Shown piece after piece: positions 52,797-62,508 of a stretch of DNA of 64,000 nt. Origin of the DNA: Haemophilus haemolyticus (GTDB taxonomy: Bacteria > Pseudomonadota > Gammaproteobacteria > Enterobacterales > Pasteurellaceae); assembly GCF_003493605.1 (NCBI RefSeq), contig NZ_QQKA01000002.1, positions 62,001 to 126,000 of the forward strand, read 5' to 3'. Both the position numbers and the translations under genes were made by a program. The notes under the pieces were generated by a model that did no database searches, was not told the DNA's origin, and saw nothing but the letters and a program-made list of their open reading frames with translations. Position 1 is the first letter of the stretch. Each line of letters starts with the position of its first letter.

Positions 52797-54641
52797 ATGT
52801 TTAACAAAATTTTTTCGTGGTTTGAAAACCGTTTAAATCCTTATCCAGAAGGTAATCCAACAACACCTAAAAAAGGCTTATTGCGCTTTATTTGGTCTAG
52901 CATTGAAGGAATGAAAGGCTGGATTCTCTTACTGACAGTGCTAACGGTTGGTACTGGTGTAATGGAAGCCGTATTGTTCCAATTTATGGGAACACTTGTA
53001 GATTGGTTAGGGACATTCACGCCTGAGACATTATGGCAAGAAAAAGGCCATTTATTAATTGGCATGGCTGCTCTATTACTTATTAGCATCGTGTGGGGAT
53101 TTTTAGCTTCTACCGTACGTTTACAAACCTTACAAGGCGTATTTCCAATGCGATTACGTTGGAATTTTCATCGTTTAATGCTTGGACAAAGTTTGAGTTT
53201 TTATCAAGATGAATTTGCTGGCAGAGTGTCTGCCAAAGTCATGCAAACCGCACTTGCTGTTCGTGATACGGTACTCACACTTGCGGATATGTTTGTATAT
53301 GTCATCGTATATTTTATTACATCGGGCTTGGTTCTCGCGGCATTAGATTCTTGGTTCTTACTGCCATTTATTGCTTGGATTACGATTTTTGTTTTTATCC
53401 TACGAACCCTCATTCCTAAATTATCAAAAACGGCCCAACGACAGGCGGACGCACGTTCATTAATGACAGGACGTATTACAGATGCTTATTCCAATATTGC
53501 CACGGTAAAATTATTCTCTCATGGTTCGCGAGAGGCCGCTTATGCCAAGCGTTCTATGGAAGATTTTATGGTGACAGTGCACGCCCAAATGCGCTTAGCC
53601 ACATCGCTGGACACGCTCACCTATGCAGCTAATATTTTACTTACACTGAGCACAGCCGTACTCGGCATTATTTTATGGAAAAATGGTCAAGTTGGCGTGG
53701 GTGCAATAGCAACGGCAACGGCAATGGCATTACGAGTCAATGGGCTATCTCGTTGGATTATGTGGGAATCTGCCCGTTTGTTTGAGAATATCGGCACCGT
53801 AAACGACGGAATGAATACCTTAACCAAACCTCACACTATTGTGGATAAACCACAAGCATCACCGTTACAAGTGACACAAGGGGAAATTAAGTTTAACGAC
53901 ATTACCTTTGCTTATGATCCGACAAAACCATTGCTCAATCATTTCAATCTCACCATCAAACCAGGTGAAAAAGTCGGACTGATCGGCCGTTCTGGCGCAG
54001 GAAAATCGACAATTGTGAACTTGTTGCTTCGTTTCTATGAAGCACAACAAGGCGCGATTACCATTGACGGGCAAAATGTACTAGATGTGCAACAAGAAAG
54101 CCTACGCCGCCAAATCGGTTTAGTGACTCAAGACACTTCGCTACTACATCGATCTGTGCGTGACAATATTGTTTATGGACGCCCGAATGCCACAGATGAA
54201 GAAATGATTTTAGCGGCTGAACGGGCGGAAGCCGCTGATTTCATTCCATTTCTTACTGATGCTCAAGGCAGAAAAGGGTATGATGCCCATGTGGGTGAAC
54301 GAGGTGTAAAACTTTCAGGTGGTCAGCGTCAGCGTATTGCTATTGCTCGTGTCATGTTAAAAGATGCGCCAATTCTATTGTTAGATGAAGCCACAAGTGC
54401 GCTGGATTCAGAAGTGGAAGTGGCGATACAAGAAAGTCTCGATAAGATGATGGAAAATAAAACTGTGATTGCCATTGCCCATCGTTTATCCACCATCGCA
54501 GCGATGGATCGCCTGATTGTGCTTGATAAAGGACAAATTGTTGAACAAGGTACCCATGCTGAATTACTGGAGCGCAATGGTCTGTACGCTAAACTATGGA
54601 ATCATCAAAGTGGCGGATTTTTAAGTGAACATGCTGAATAA
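52797..54641 (+). CDS. ABC exporter, fused membrane and ATPase domains (multidrug/lipid type)
   Basis: This 614-residue half-transporter has six membrane segments over residues 35-330 and a nucleotide-binding domain after residue 360. Walker A is GRSGAGKST, the signature is LSGGQRQRIAIARVM, Walker B is PILLLDEATSALD, and the His loop is AIAHRLSTI. It would work as a homodimer. The family exports drugs, lipids or peptides; the substrate cannot be assigned. It stands alone between the AraC-type gene and a terminator. Confidence 0.87.
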   Translation: MFNKIFSWFENRLNPYPEGNPTTPKKGLLRFIWSSIEGMKGWILLLTVLTVGTGVMEAVLFQFMGTLVDWLGTFTPETLWQEKGHLLIGMAALLLISIVWGFLASTVRLQTLQGVFPMRLRWNFHRLMLGQSLSFYQDEFAGRVSAKVMQTALAVRDTVLTLADMFVYVIVYFITSGLVLAALDSWFLLPFIAWITIFVFILRTLIPKLSKTAQRQADARSLMTGRITDAYSNIATVKLFSHGSREAAYAKRSMEDFMVTVHAQMRLATSLDTLTYAANILLTLSTAVLGIILWKNGQVGVGAIATATAMALRVNGLSRWIMWESARLFENIGTVNDGMNTLTKPHTIVDKPQASPLQVTQGEIKFNDITFAYDPTKPLLNHFNLTIKPGEKVGLIGRSGAGKSTIVNLLLRFYEAQQGAITIDGQNVLDVQQESLRRQIGLVTQDTSLLHRSVRDNIVYGRPNATDEEMILAAERAEAADFIPFLTDAQGRKGYDAHVGERGVKLSGGQRQRIAIARVMLKDAPILLLDEATSALDSEVEVAIQESLDKMMENKTVIAIAHRLSTIAAMDRLIVLDKGQIVEQGTHAELLERNGLYAKLWNHQSGGFLSEHAE

Positions 54642-54675
54642 TATTACTTTTCCGCTATAGATAAAATCCATATAA

Positions 54676-54712
54676 AAAGGCACGCATATAAAAAATATGC
54701 GTGCCTTTTATC
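54676..54712. terminator. Bidirectional terminator between the ABC exporter gene and rdgB
   Basis: AAAGGCACGCATAT (54676-54689) pairs with ATATGCGTGCCTTT (54695-54708), flanked by A and T runs at a convergent junction. Confidence 0.87.
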
Positions 54713-54731
54713 ATCATACGTTCAACTAAGC

Positions 54732-55319
54732 TTATAACTTACTTTTTAATACCTTAAGCGCTCTTGCTCGATGAGAAATTTTTTTCTTCTCAACTGTTTC
54801 TAATTCAGCAAATGTGCAACCTTGTTCTGGGCTAAAGAATAAACTGTCATAACCAAAACCATTTTCGCCTTTTTCTTCAAAACCAATCACACCGTGACAC
54901 TCACCTTCGGCAATAATTGGCGATGGATCCGTTGGATGCTGTAAAAACACGATACAACTCACAAATTTGGCTTGGCGTTTATCTTGTGTAACATGAGCAA
55001 GCTCTGCCAATAATTTCTCACGGTTTTTAGCATCATTGCCCTCTTCTCCAGCATAACGTGCAGAATACAGACCTGGCGCGCCATTAAGTGCGGAAACCAC
55101 TAAGCCAGAATCATCTGCAATAGCAGGTAAACCTGATTTTTCTGAGGCATAGCGCGCTTTTAATAACGCATTCTCAACGAAAGTTAATCCTGTTTCTTCT
55201 GGGCTTTCAATACCTAAATCTGTTTGTGCAATCACTTCAAAACCAAAATCAGATAAAACATCAGCCATTTCTTTCACTTTGCCTTTATTGCCTGTAGCAA
55301 GTACGATTTTTTGTTTCAT
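54732..55319 (-). CDS. rdgB: dITP/XTP pyrophosphatase RdgB (HAM1)
   Basis: RdgB removes non-canonical purine triphosphates from the nucleotide pool. The ATG at 55319 has AAGGA 6 nt upstream and gives 195 residues. The family motifs [32 protein letters not shown] and FGYDSLFF are present. It lies 11 nt downstream of kdkA on the same strand, likely one transcript. Confidence 0.96.
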   Translation of the reverse strand: MKQKIVLATGNKGKVKEMADVLSDFGFEVIAQTDLGIESPEETGLTFVENALLKARYASEKSGLPAIADDSGLVVSALNGAPGLYSARYAGEEGNDAKNREKLLAELAHVTQDKRQAKFVSCIVFLQHPTDPSPIIAEGECHGVIGFEEKGENGFGYDSLFFSPEQGCTFAELETVEKKKISHRARALKVLKSKL

Positions 55320-55330
55320 AATCAATCCTT

Positions 55331-56056
55331 TTATTGATGATAAGCTGCCGTTAAATCAGCCCAGTTTTGCTCGGTAAATTGAATATTCATTCGTCCAACT
55401 TCTTTTTCAAAGGAACGTTTTAAACGATTCAGATTTTGCACTTTCCAAAAATCTCCAGATTTTTCACCGCACTTATCAAAGTCAATCAACCAACATTTTT
55501 GCCCTTGTTCAGTCTGTTGAAGCAAAATATTATGTGCATTCAAGTCTGTATGGCAAATCTGTAAATCATGTAATTTTCGAATCAAACGACCAATTTGCAT
55601 CCAAGTTTCTTTTGGCAATGTTTGTGTTTGTAAAAGTGCGGTTAAATCCTGCGAGTTTTCGATTTTCTCGGTCAAAATATCGGCTTGATAGCAAATACCT
55701 AACTTGCCTTTTTGAATACGTGCGGCAATCGGTTTAGGCACAGGTAAATCCGCTTCATACAAACGTTGCAACAAATGAAACTCTGCAAAACTACGGGTAG
55801 TTTCAAGAGCAGAAAAACGATAACGATCTCTGTTCAGTTTACCCCAAAGCCCACCGCGATAATAATGACGCAACGCACAATTTACGCCAAACCAATCTTC
55901 CGTTTGCAAGAAATAAGTGGTGCCTCGACCTTTTGCACTCCCTATTACTCGTTCTTGTTTTTGCCAAAATTCCGCTTGGAAAAACTCAGTTGCTTGCTCA
56001 AAAGTGCGGTCAAAATTAAAGATAAAATATTGGTTATCTTGTTGGAATTGATGCAT
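55331..56056 (-). CDS. kdkA: 3-deoxy-D-manno-octulosonic acid kinase KdkA
   Basis: KdkA phosphorylates the single Kdo residue of Haemophilus LOS at position 4. The ATG at 56056 gives 241 residues, the size I recall for the characterised enzyme; an in-frame upstream start would add 11 residues. The protein-kinase-like catalytic residues are in [12 protein letters not shown] and LIDFDKC. A kinase rather than a second Kdo unit is typical of Haemophilus LOS. It is divergent from opsX, another core-assembly gene. Confidence 0.95.
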   Translation of the reverse strand: MHQFQQDNQYFIFNFDRTFEQATEFFQAEFWQKQERVIGSAKGRGTTYFLQTEDWFGVNCALRHYYRGGLWGKLNRDRYRFSALETTRSFAEFHLLQRLYEADLPVPKPIAARIQKGKLGICYQADILTEKIENSQDLTALLQTQTLPKETWMQIGRLIRKLHDLQICHTDLNAHNILLQQTEQGQKCWLIDFDKCGEKSGDFWKVQNLNRLKRSFEKEVGRMNIQFTEQNWADLTAAYHQ

Positions 56057-56132
56057 TGGAATGTTGTTATGAATAGAAAATGGACTCATTCTACTTTAAA
56101 ATAGGCGCAAGTTAAATGAGAAAGGAATGTCA

Positions 56133-57176
56133 ATGCCACTTTTTACCGAAGCTCCAAAATCCCTTTGTATTCTCCGATTGTCAGCTGTAGGCGATGTTTG
56201 CCACGCCTTAGCGGTGGTTCAGCACATTCAGGCATATTATCCCCAAACAGAAGTGACTTGGATTGTAGGCAAAACCGAAATGGGTTTGCTTTCAGGTATT
56301 CCTAATGTCTCGCTCATTCCTTACGATAAAAAAGCGGGATGGAAAGGTGTATTGTCTTTGTGGAAACAACTGAAAAATAAACAATTTGATGCGCTATTAA
56401 ATATGCAAACAGCATTTCGTGCATCAATCCTTTCTTTAGGAATTAAAGCAAAATTCAAAATTGGATTTGGAAAAAAACGTTCTCGCGAAGGACAATGGCT
56501 ATTTGTAAATCGTCGTATCACCGATCCCTCATCGCCCCATGTATTAGATGGATTTATGGCTTTCGCTGAATATATTGGCGTACCGAAATCAGAACCGAAA
56601 TGGGAATTAGCTATCTCAGAAGATGATTATAAATTTGCCGATCAATTTATTGATTTCTCTCGTAAAAATTTATTAATTTCCCCTTGTTCTAGCAAAGCCG
56701 AAAAAGATTGGCTGATCGAACGTTATGCAGAGGTTGCCAATATTGCTCATCAGCATAATATCAATGTAATTTTCTGCAGTTCACCAGCCAAACGTGAATT
56801 AGAAATAGTCGAAAAAATTACCGCACTTTGTCATTTCACGCCAACCAATATTGCAGGAAAAACAAACCTAAAACAGCTTACCGCTTTAATTTCTAAGGTT
56901 GATTTGGTGCTTTCGCCAGATTCTGGCCCTACCCATATTGCGACAACACAAGGTACACCCGTTATTGGCTTGTATGCCTATCACAATCCTTTGCGTACTG
57001 CACCTTATAATAATTTAGATAACGTGGTATCAGTATATGAAGAAAATGCCCAAAAAGAATTTGGCAAACCGTCATCTGAACTACCTTGGGCAACTAAACT
57101 AAAAGGGAAAAATTTGATGACAGAGATTCAAGTCGAACCCGTCATTGAACAAATGAAAAAATTAGGATTATTCTAA
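56133..57176 (+). CDS. opsX: LOS heptosyltransferase I OpsX
   Basis: OpsX adds the first heptose to Kdo-lipid A. From ATG 56133 (AAAGGA 6 nt upstream; the ATG at 56127 is too close to that site) the protein is 347 residues of the glycosyltransferase family 9. It opens with ILRLSAVGDVCHALAV and has the C-terminal donor-site motif LSPDSGPTHIATTQGTPVIG. It is divergent from kdkA, whose phosphate is the cue for OpsX-type transferases in Haemophilus. The heptose it adds is the acceptor for Lpt6. Confidence 0.92.
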   Translation: MPLFTEAPKSLCILRLSAVGDVCHALAVVQHIQAYYPQTEVTWIVGKTEMGLLSGIPNVSLIPYDKKAGWKGVLSLWKQLKNKQFDALLNMQTAFRASILSLGIKAKFKIGFGKKRSREGQWLFVNRRITDPSSPHVLDGFMAFAEYIGVPKSEPKWELAISEDDYKFADQFIDFSRKNLLISPCSSKAEKDWLIERYAEVANIAHQHNINVIFCSSPAKRELEIVEKITALCHFTPTNIAGKTNLKQLTALISKVDLVLSPDSGPTHIATTQGTPVIGLYAYHNPLRTAPYNNLDNVVSVYEENAQKEFGKPSSELPWATKLKGKNLMTEIQVEPVIEQMKKLGLF

Positions 57177-57180
57177 AGAA

Positions 57181-57207
57181 AAAGCTCAGCTAATGCTGAG
57201 CTTTTAT
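57181..57207. terminator. Bidirectional terminator between opsX and bamC
   Basis: AAAGCTCAGC and GCTGAGCTTT form a 10-bp stem with a 4-nt loop between convergent genes, directly after each stop. Confidence 0.82.
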
Positions 57208-58212
57208 TTATCTTGCAATCAAGTTACTAATTGCTTGGTAAATTCTCGCGGCTGAATCACCAGACAATGCCTTGCCTTTTTCATCCGAAATGACAACGGA
57301 GCTTTGTCTACCATGATCAGAAATTTGCATTTGGTAAGTACCGTTTTCGAGTTCTGGAAGTTCAGTTCCCATGCGCAACCAATCTTCTTTGTTTAATGCT
57401 GAATATTTTAATTCACGATAACCTTTACCCGCAGTTTCAGATTTGATCGCGAAACCTACTTTAGGTAAAGCTCCACCTAATTTTTCCCATGCTTGACCAA
57501 AATTAACATTCATCGCTAATGCAGTTTGACCATTCAAATCCTGAATAATTTGCGAAGCTACCGCTCCCACAGAAGCACTAGATAAATCTTGTTGCTGTTT
57601 GTTGTAAGCAGAAGTTAATGCAGACACAATGCGGTTTAAGCGTTCAGACGTATAACGTTGCTTATCGGATACACTTGGAGTGAAAATCACGCCATCACGA
57701 CGCATTTGTAAAACAGATACTGCTAGTGCACTCGCATCTTGAGCCATAACTTGTTCTACTTGATATTTAATCTCAGTGCCCGATTTATCACCACTTCTTC
57801 CTGTTGGCGCCCAGTCCGTCGTTAAAATCGCACCATTCGTCGTTGATGAAATACCGTCTTCTTTTAATAAGCGTTCAACTTGTTGTAGGTTATAGACACT
57901 TGCTTGCTGTTCTGGATACACGATTAATGCTCGTTCACCATCGAATTGTGTTAATGAATTTTCAATAATCGCTAACGGTGTTGATGGAGGACGAATATCA
58001 ATATTTTCTCCCTTTTTCACTGCAACATTAGGTAATGCATAGGTATCGTCTGCTTTTGGTAGCATTACTCCACCTGTTGCTAAAGGTAAAAATCCTGGGA
58101 TAGATACATCAGATTTCTGGAAAGAATCGTTAGCAGTTTTTAACACTTCAGGATCAGAATAACAACCAGACAATACGATAACCGCCGCTAAACTCAACAT
58201 TATTTTTTTCAT
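57208..58212 (-). CDS. bamC: Outer membrane assembly lipoprotein BamC (NlpB)
   Basis: BamC is a lipoprotein subunit of the BAM complex that inserts beta-barrel proteins. The 334-residue protein has the lipobox VLSGC with Cys17, an unstructured N-terminal linker, and two helix-grip domains (about residues 90-190 and 215-330). It lies downstream of dapA on the same strand, the usual dapA-bamC order, separated by 98 nt with an uptake signal. Confidence 0.93.
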   Translation of the reverse strand: MKKIMLSLAAVIVLSGCYSDPEVLKTANDSFQKSDVSIPGFLPLATGGVMLPKADDTYALPNVAVKKGENIDIRPPSTPLAIIENSLTQFDGERALIVYPEQQASVYNLQQVERLLKEDGISSTTNGAILTTDWAPTGRSGDKSGTEIKYQVEQVMAQDASALAVSVLQMRRDGVIFTPSVSDKQRYTSERLNRIVSALTSAYNKQQQDLSSASVGAVASQIIQDLNGQTALAMNVNFGQAWEKLGGALPKVGFAIKSETAGKGYRELKYSALNKEDWLRMGTELPELENGTYQMQISDHGRQSSVVISDEKGKALSGDSAARIYQAISNLIAR

Positions 58213-58310
58213 ATTTGAACCTTAACTAAATTGAAAACTTTATGAATTTTGACCGCACTTCGACAGCCTATAATGCAAAAAGTTTAGGGGTAATGACTTA
58301 CCCATGATTT

Positions 58311-59207
58311 TTATAATAATCCTGCGATTTTCAGTGCTTCTTCTACTTTTGGTTGAACATCTTCGCTTAACACCGTCAATGGCAAACGTAAATGTGCTGA
58401 CTTAATTAAACCTAAACGATAAGCCGCCCATTTCACAGGAATTGGGTTTGATTCAATAAAGAGATCATGATGTAAACGCATTAAGCGAGTATTAATTTCT
58501 TCGGCTTTAGCAAAATCTCCCGCAAGGGCATAGCGACACATATCAGCCATATCTTTTGGTGCCAAATTATTCGTTACAGAAATCACGCCTTCTGCACCAA
58601 GTTTCATCGCATCCAAACTCGTTGCATCATCACCACTTAAAACGATGAAATCCTTGCCTGCTAGCTCTTTAATTTTGGTGACACGACTGATATCTCCAGT
58701 TGCTTCTTTAATACCAACAATGTTGTTAATTTTCGATAAACGAGCAACCGTTTCTGGTTTCATATCGCTACCGGTACGACCTGGTACGTTATAAAGAATT
58801 TGCGGTAAATCTGTACATTCAGCAATGGCTTTAAAATGCTGGAAGATTCCTTCTTGGGTTGGTTTATTGTAGTAAGGTACAACGGATAGACAACCCGCAA
58901 CGCCGCTATCGCGTAATAATTTTGTCATTGTAATTGCTTCGCTCGTCGCATTTGCGCCTGCGCCAGCAATCACAGGAATACGACCTTTGGCAAATTCAAC
59001 CGTCTTCTCAATAACCTTTACATTTTCTTCAATACTTAATGTTGCTGATTCACCTGTTGTTCCCACAGAAACAAGCGCATTAGAGCCTGCCTTAATGTGA
59101 TATTCCACCAATTTTTCTAAACAAGCGAAATCTACTTCGCCGTAATTATTCATTGGTGTAACAAGTGCAACAATACTGCCTGAAAATAAAGGATTTTGTG
59201 CTGACAT
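58311..59207 (-). CDS. dapA: 4-hydroxy-tetrahydrodipicolinate synthase DapA
   Basis: DapA condenses pyruvate and aspartate semialdehyde in lysine and diaminopimelate synthesis. The 298-residue TIM barrel has the Tyr of the catalytic triad in [10 protein letters not shown], the Schiff-base Lys in VGIKEATGD, and the signature [11 protein letters not shown]. The start follows AACGGAGGTTCT. It is divergent from bcp, as in many gammaproteobacteria. Confidence 0.97.
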   Translation of the reverse strand: MSAQNPLFSGSIVALVTPMNNYGEVDFACLEKLVEYHIKAGSNALVSVGTTGESATLSIEENVKVIEKTVEFAKGRIPVIAGAGANATSEAITMTKLLRDSGVAGCLSVVPYYNKPTQEGIFQHFKAIAECTDLPQILYNVPGRTGSDMKPETVARLSKINNIVGIKEATGDISRVTKIKELAGKDFIVLSGDDATSLDAMKLGAEGVISVTNNLAPKDMADMCRYALAGDFAKAEEINTRLMRLHHDLFIESNPIPVKWAAYRLGLIKSAHLRLPLTVLSEDVQPKVEEALKIAGLL

Positions 59208-59308
59208 AGAACCTCCGTTGGTTTTTTAATTTTATTATTTGGTATAGCTCGTTATAGTCGCTAAAATGACTTGAATTTGCAAATATTTTTTCATCAAAGG
59301 AGTTTTTT

Positions 59309-59776
59309 ATGAATCCATTATCCGTTGGTAGCCAAGCACCCATTTTTACGTTATTAAATCAGCAAGAACAACCCGTTTCTTTAAATGATTTTCGCGGTAA
59401 AAAAGTGTTAGTCTATTTTTACCCGAAAGCACTCACGCCTGGCTGTACAACGCAAGCATGCGGATTGCGTGATAGTAAATCAGAATTAGATGAATTAGGT
59501 TTAGTTGTACTTGGCATTAGCCCTGACACACCGAAAAAATTAGCTCAATTTATTGAGAAAAAAGCCCTTAATTTCACACTACTTTCCGATCCTGATCACA
59601 GAATTGCAGAAAAATTTGGTGTATGGGGTGAGAAAAAATTCATGGGTAAAACTTACGATGGTATTCACCGAATTAGTTTTTTAATTGATGAAAACGGAAA
59701 AATTATTCACGTATTTGATAAATTCAAAACAACAGAACATCATCAAGTTATCGTTGATTATCTTCGTTCCCTATAA
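59309..59776 (+). CDS. bcp: Thiol peroxidase Bcp (peroxiredoxin Q)
   Basis: Bcp reduces hydrogen and organic peroxides with thioredoxin. The 155-residue protein has the peroxidatic Cys and the resolving Cys five residues later in ALTPGCTTQACGLRDS, and the conserved FLIDENGKI near the C-terminus. AAAGGAGTTTTTT precedes the start. It ends with an inverted uptake-signal terminator. Confidence 0.95.
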   Translation: MNPLSVGSQAPIFTLLNQQEQPVSLNDFRGKKVLVYFYPKALTPGCTTQACGLRDSKSELDELGLVVLGISPDTPKKLAQFIEKKALNFTLLSDPDHRIAEKFGVWGEKKFMGKTYDGIHRISFLIDENGKIIHVFDKFKTTEHHQVIVDYLRSL

Positions 59777-59788
59777 CCCTTCAAAAAT

Positions 59789-59820
59789 TACCGCACTTTT
59801 CTATATAAAGTGCGGTAAAA
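59789..59820 (+). terminator. Inverted uptake-signal terminator after bcp
   Basis: TACCGCACTTT and AAAGTGCGGTA form an 11-bp stem with a 7-nt loop, followed by a short A-rich stretch. Confidence 0.7.
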
Positions 59821-59880
59821 ATTCATTATTTTTTTCAGTTCAATATTTACGCGTTATTCCGCCTTTGCTAGAATTTATCC

Positions 59881-59899
59881 TTGATTGAAATTCATTCTC
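59881..59899 (+). promoter_or_regulatory. Possible Fur box upstream of exbB
   Basis: The 19-bp stretch read on the minus strand is GAGAATGAATTTCAATCAA, matching about 11 of 19 positions of the Fur consensus, including the GAnAATGA half. It lies about 45 nt before the exbB start. Iron control of tonB systems is common; this site is inferred. Confidence 0.35.
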
Positions 59900-59944
59900 A
59901 ATTATATTCCCAAGATATTTCTCAAATAATAAGGACAGAAAAAA

Positions 59945-60397
59945 ATGATGCAGCTTTTTGATTTTTTACAACAGTACAGTGACTACTTTATCATCGGTTT
60001 ATTATTACTGATGAGCATTATTATGCTAGCCATGGTAATTGAACGTTATCTTTTCTTAAGAAAGGTAAACGTCGCACACTATTCCACCATTCACGCATTA
60101 GATATTGATTTAAATCGCAATATGACCATTATTTCTACCATTGGCGCAAATGCACCATATGTTGGTTTGCTTGGTACAGTTATCGGGATTTTATTAACGT
60201 TCTATCAAATCGGTCATGGCGGTGGCGAAATTGACACTGGCGTCATTATGATGCACTTATCTTTAGCATTAAAAGCGACAGCATTAGGTATTCTTGTGGC
60301 TATTCCATCGATGGTGTTTTATAACGGTTTAGGTCGTAAAGTTGAAGTTAATCGTTTGAAATGGAAAGTGTTAAACGAACAAAAAGATAAGGAATAG
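59945..60397 (+). CDS. exbB: TonB-system proton channel subunit ExbB
   Basis: ExbB forms the pentameric inner-membrane channel that energises TonB. The 150-residue protein has three membrane segments: one near residues 15-35 and two in the conserved block [20 protein letters not shown] and [19 protein letters not shown]. The start follows AAGGACAGAAAAA. It is shorter than E. coli ExbB, lacking the N-terminal extension, as typical for Haemophilus. Confidence 0.95.
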   Translation: MMQLFDFLQQYSDYFIIGLLLLMSIIMLAMVIERYLFLRKVNVAHYSTIHALDIDLNRNMTIISTIGANAPYVGLLGTVIGILLTFYQIGHGGGEIDTGVIMMHLSLALKATALGILVAIPSMVFYNGLGRKVEVNRLKWKVLNEQKDKE

Positions 60398-60400
60398 TCC

Positions 60401-60844
60401 GTGAAAAAATTCGATGAAATCAACATTATCCCTTTCATTGATATTATGTTGGTGTTACTTGCTGTAGTACTTATCACTGCGTCTTTTATCTCTCAAGGTA
60501 AAATTCAAGTTAACGTACCTAAAGCCAGTACAGCCGTTGCATTTAAAGCTGATGAGCTTGCTAAATTATTGACTGTGACAGCGGATAAACAACTCTATTT
60601 CAATGATAGACCTATTACGCAAGAAGCCCTAGAAGCAGAAATTGCCCAATGGAACAAAGATCAAAAAGTCACATTAAAAATTGATGCTGAAGCCTCTTTC
60701 CAAGATTTTGTGACCATTACAGATATGCTCTCTAAAAATGAGATCAAAAATGTAGCTATTGTTTCTATGAAAGATAAGGGTAAAAGTGCGGGTAAAAATC
60801 CTCAAGAATCTGCACCCACTCAATCTGTGCCAACGACGCCTTAA
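60401..60844 (+). CDS. exbD: TonB-system protein ExbD
   Basis: ExbD is the single-span partner of ExbB. The 147-residue protein has a short cytoplasmic start ([14 protein letters not shown]) with the functionally essential Asp in the membrane segment [18 protein letters not shown], then a periplasmic domain. It uses a GTG start 3 nt after the exbB stop. The tail from residue 128 is rich in Ser, Pro and Thr. Confidence 0.94.
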   Translation: MKKFDEINIIPFIDIMLVLLAVVLITASFISQGKIQVNVPKASTAVAFKADELAKLLTVTADKQLYFNDRPITQEALEAEIAQWNKDQKVTLKIDAEASFQDFVTITDMLSKNEIKNVAIVSMKDKGKSAGKNPQESAPTQSVPTTP

Positions 60845-60853
60845 GGAATAATT

Positions 60854-61627
60854 ATGCAGCAAACAAAACGTTCGCTATTAGGTTTGCTTATTTCTTTGAT
60901 CGTGCACAGCATTGTTGTAGGGTTAATCTTATGGAGTTGGAATAAGCCAAGTGATAGCGCCAATAGCGCACCAGGCGAAATATCCACAAGTATTTCCATG
61001 GAAATGGTGCAAGGCATGGTGATGGAAGAACCTGCTCCTGAGCCAGAAAATGTACAAAAAGAGCCAGAACCAGAAAAACAAGAGGTTGTGGAAGATCCAA
61101 CAGTGAAACCTGAACCACAAAAAATCAAAGAACCAGAAAAAGAAAAGCCAAAACCAAAAGAAAAACCTAAAGAAAAGCCAAAGGATAAACCGAAAAAAGA
61201 CGTTAAACCACAAGAAAAACCAATCAATAAAGATCTACCAAAAGGTGATAAAAATATTGATTCAAGTGCAAACGTGAATGCTAAAGCGACTACAACTGGC
61301 GCCACCAATAGCAATGCACAAGTAGCAGGTAGTGGAACCGACACGAGCGAAATGGCAGCCTATCGCTCCGCAATTCGTCGTGAAATTGAACGTCATAAAC
61401 GTTACCCTACTCGCGCAAAAATGATGCGTAAGCAAGGTAAAGTCAGCGTATCCTTCAATGTAGGCCCTGATGGCTCACTAAGTGGTGCTCGCGTTACTCA
61501 ATCATCAGGTGATGAAAGCCTAGATAATGCAGCATTAGAAGCAGTTAACAGCGCAAGACCGGTCGGTGCAAGACCTTCAGGATTCCCTTCTGGGTTAAAT
61601 GTGCCAATTAGTTTTACGCTTCAATAA
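60854..61627 (+). CDS. tonB: TonB energy transducer
   Basis: TonB spans the periplasm and drives uptake of heme, transferrin iron and similar ligands through outer-membrane receptors. The 257-residue protein has an N-terminal membrane anchor (LLGLLISLIVHSIVVGLIL), a long Pro/Glu/Lys-rich periplasmic spacer at about residues 55-130, and the C-terminal TonB domain from about residue 170 (YPTRAKMMRKQGKVSVSFNV). The Pro-Lys codon bias produces long antisense open frames that are not genes. It is last in exbB-exbD-tonB. Confidence 0.96.
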   Translation: MQQTKRSLLGLLISLIVHSIVVGLILWSWNKPSDSANSAPGEISTSISMEMVQGMVMEEPAPEPENVQKEPEPEKQEVVEDPTVKPEPQKIKEPEKEKPKPKEKPKEKPKDKPKKDVKPQEKPINKDLPKGDKNIDSSANVNAKATTTGATNSNAQVAGSGTDTSEMAAYRSAIRREIERHKRYPTRAKMMRKQGKVSVSFNVGPDGSLSGARVTQSSGDESLDNAALEAVNSARPVGARPSGFPSGLNVPISFTLQ

Positions 61628-61670
61628 AAAAGTGCGGTTAATTCTCTTTGAGTTTAACCGCACTTTTCTT
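61626..61670. terminator. Inverted uptake-signal terminator after tonB
   Basis: AAAAAGTGCGGTTAA and TTTAACCGCACTTTT form a long stem around an 11-nt loop, between convergent genes. Confidence 0.82.
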
Positions 61671-61683
61671 TGGCTAGATTTAA

Positions 61684-62508
61684 TTAAGCTACTCGATTAC
61701 CTAAGGTACCATCATCAATCGCTTCTTTCGGAGTACCTACCACTTCAGCAATTTTGTCCCCGTTCTTGAAAAATACAAATCCACCATTTTCCATTTTTGT
61801 CCAATTTTCATCTTTGGTTAATGGAAAGGTTGTAATGATATTCACTTTATCGCCTTCCTTTGCATAATCACTAAAATCAATAACACCATCATCATCAATT
61901 CTGTGTGCTTTACCAAAAGGCGCTTGTCGCATGACATAATGTAAATTCGTTGAACAATGGGCTATCATCCACTCACCATTAGAAAGAATAAAATTAAATG
62001 TGCCGTGTTGAGCAAGCTCTTTTGTTACTTTTTGAATAGCCTCAAAAATTTCTATTTCACTCGGTTTTTTACGAAAAGTATTTTTAAGATATTCTGCCAT
62101 ATAACAAAAAGCAGCTTCAGAATCTGTAGAACCTATTGGCTGCAAAAAATGTTCTGTCATATCTGGTAGGTTTTTCAAATTACCATTATGCGCAAAAACC
62201 CAGTTCTGCCCCCAAATTTCACGAATAAATGGGTGAGTATTTTCAATATTCACTTCACCCTGAGTCGCCTTACGAATATGTGCAATGACATTCAGAGACT
62301 TGATTTTATATTGCTTCACACAATCAGCGATGGGGGAAAGGCTAGCAGCTTGATTGTCGCGAAAAATACGCACTCCACGCCCTTCAAAAAAAGCGATTCC
62401 AAAGCCATCTGAATGACAATCAGTTAAACCAGCACGACGACGAAAACCTTCAAAAGAAAAGACAATATCCGTCGGCGTATTACAATTCATTCCGAGTAAT
62501 TGACACAT
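61684..62508 (-). CDS. Class II glutamine amidotransferase (YafJ-like)
   Basis: This 274-residue protein has the N-terminal nucleophile Cys2 (MCQLLGMNCNTPTDI) exposed after Met removal, and the glutaminase-domain stretches GFGIAFFEGRGVRIF and FAHNGNLKNLP. It consists of the Ntn amidotransferase domain only. YafJ-type proteins have no settled partner or acceptor. No synthase gene lies next to it, so it may act alone or with a distant partner. Confidence 0.87.
   Translation of the reverse strand: MCQLLGMNCNTPTDIVFSFEGFRRRAGLTDCHSDGFGIAFFEGRGVRIFRDNQAASLSPIADCVKQYKIKSLNVIAHIRKATQGEVNIENTHPFIREIWGQNWVFAHNGNLKNLPDMTEHFLQPIGSTDSEAAFCYMAEYLKNTFRKKPSEIEIFEAIQKVTKELAQHGTFNFILSNGEWMIAHCSTNLHYVMRQAPFGKAHRIDDDGVIDFSDYAKEGDKVNIITTFPLTKDENWTKMENGGFVFFKNGDKIAEVVGTPKEAIDDGTLGNRVA

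Noticed and set aside
60841-61344. Long antisense open frames opposite tonB
   Set aside because: They arise from the Pro/Glu/Lys-rich codons of TonB; the products are low-complexity Phe/Leu/Ser strings without start signals.
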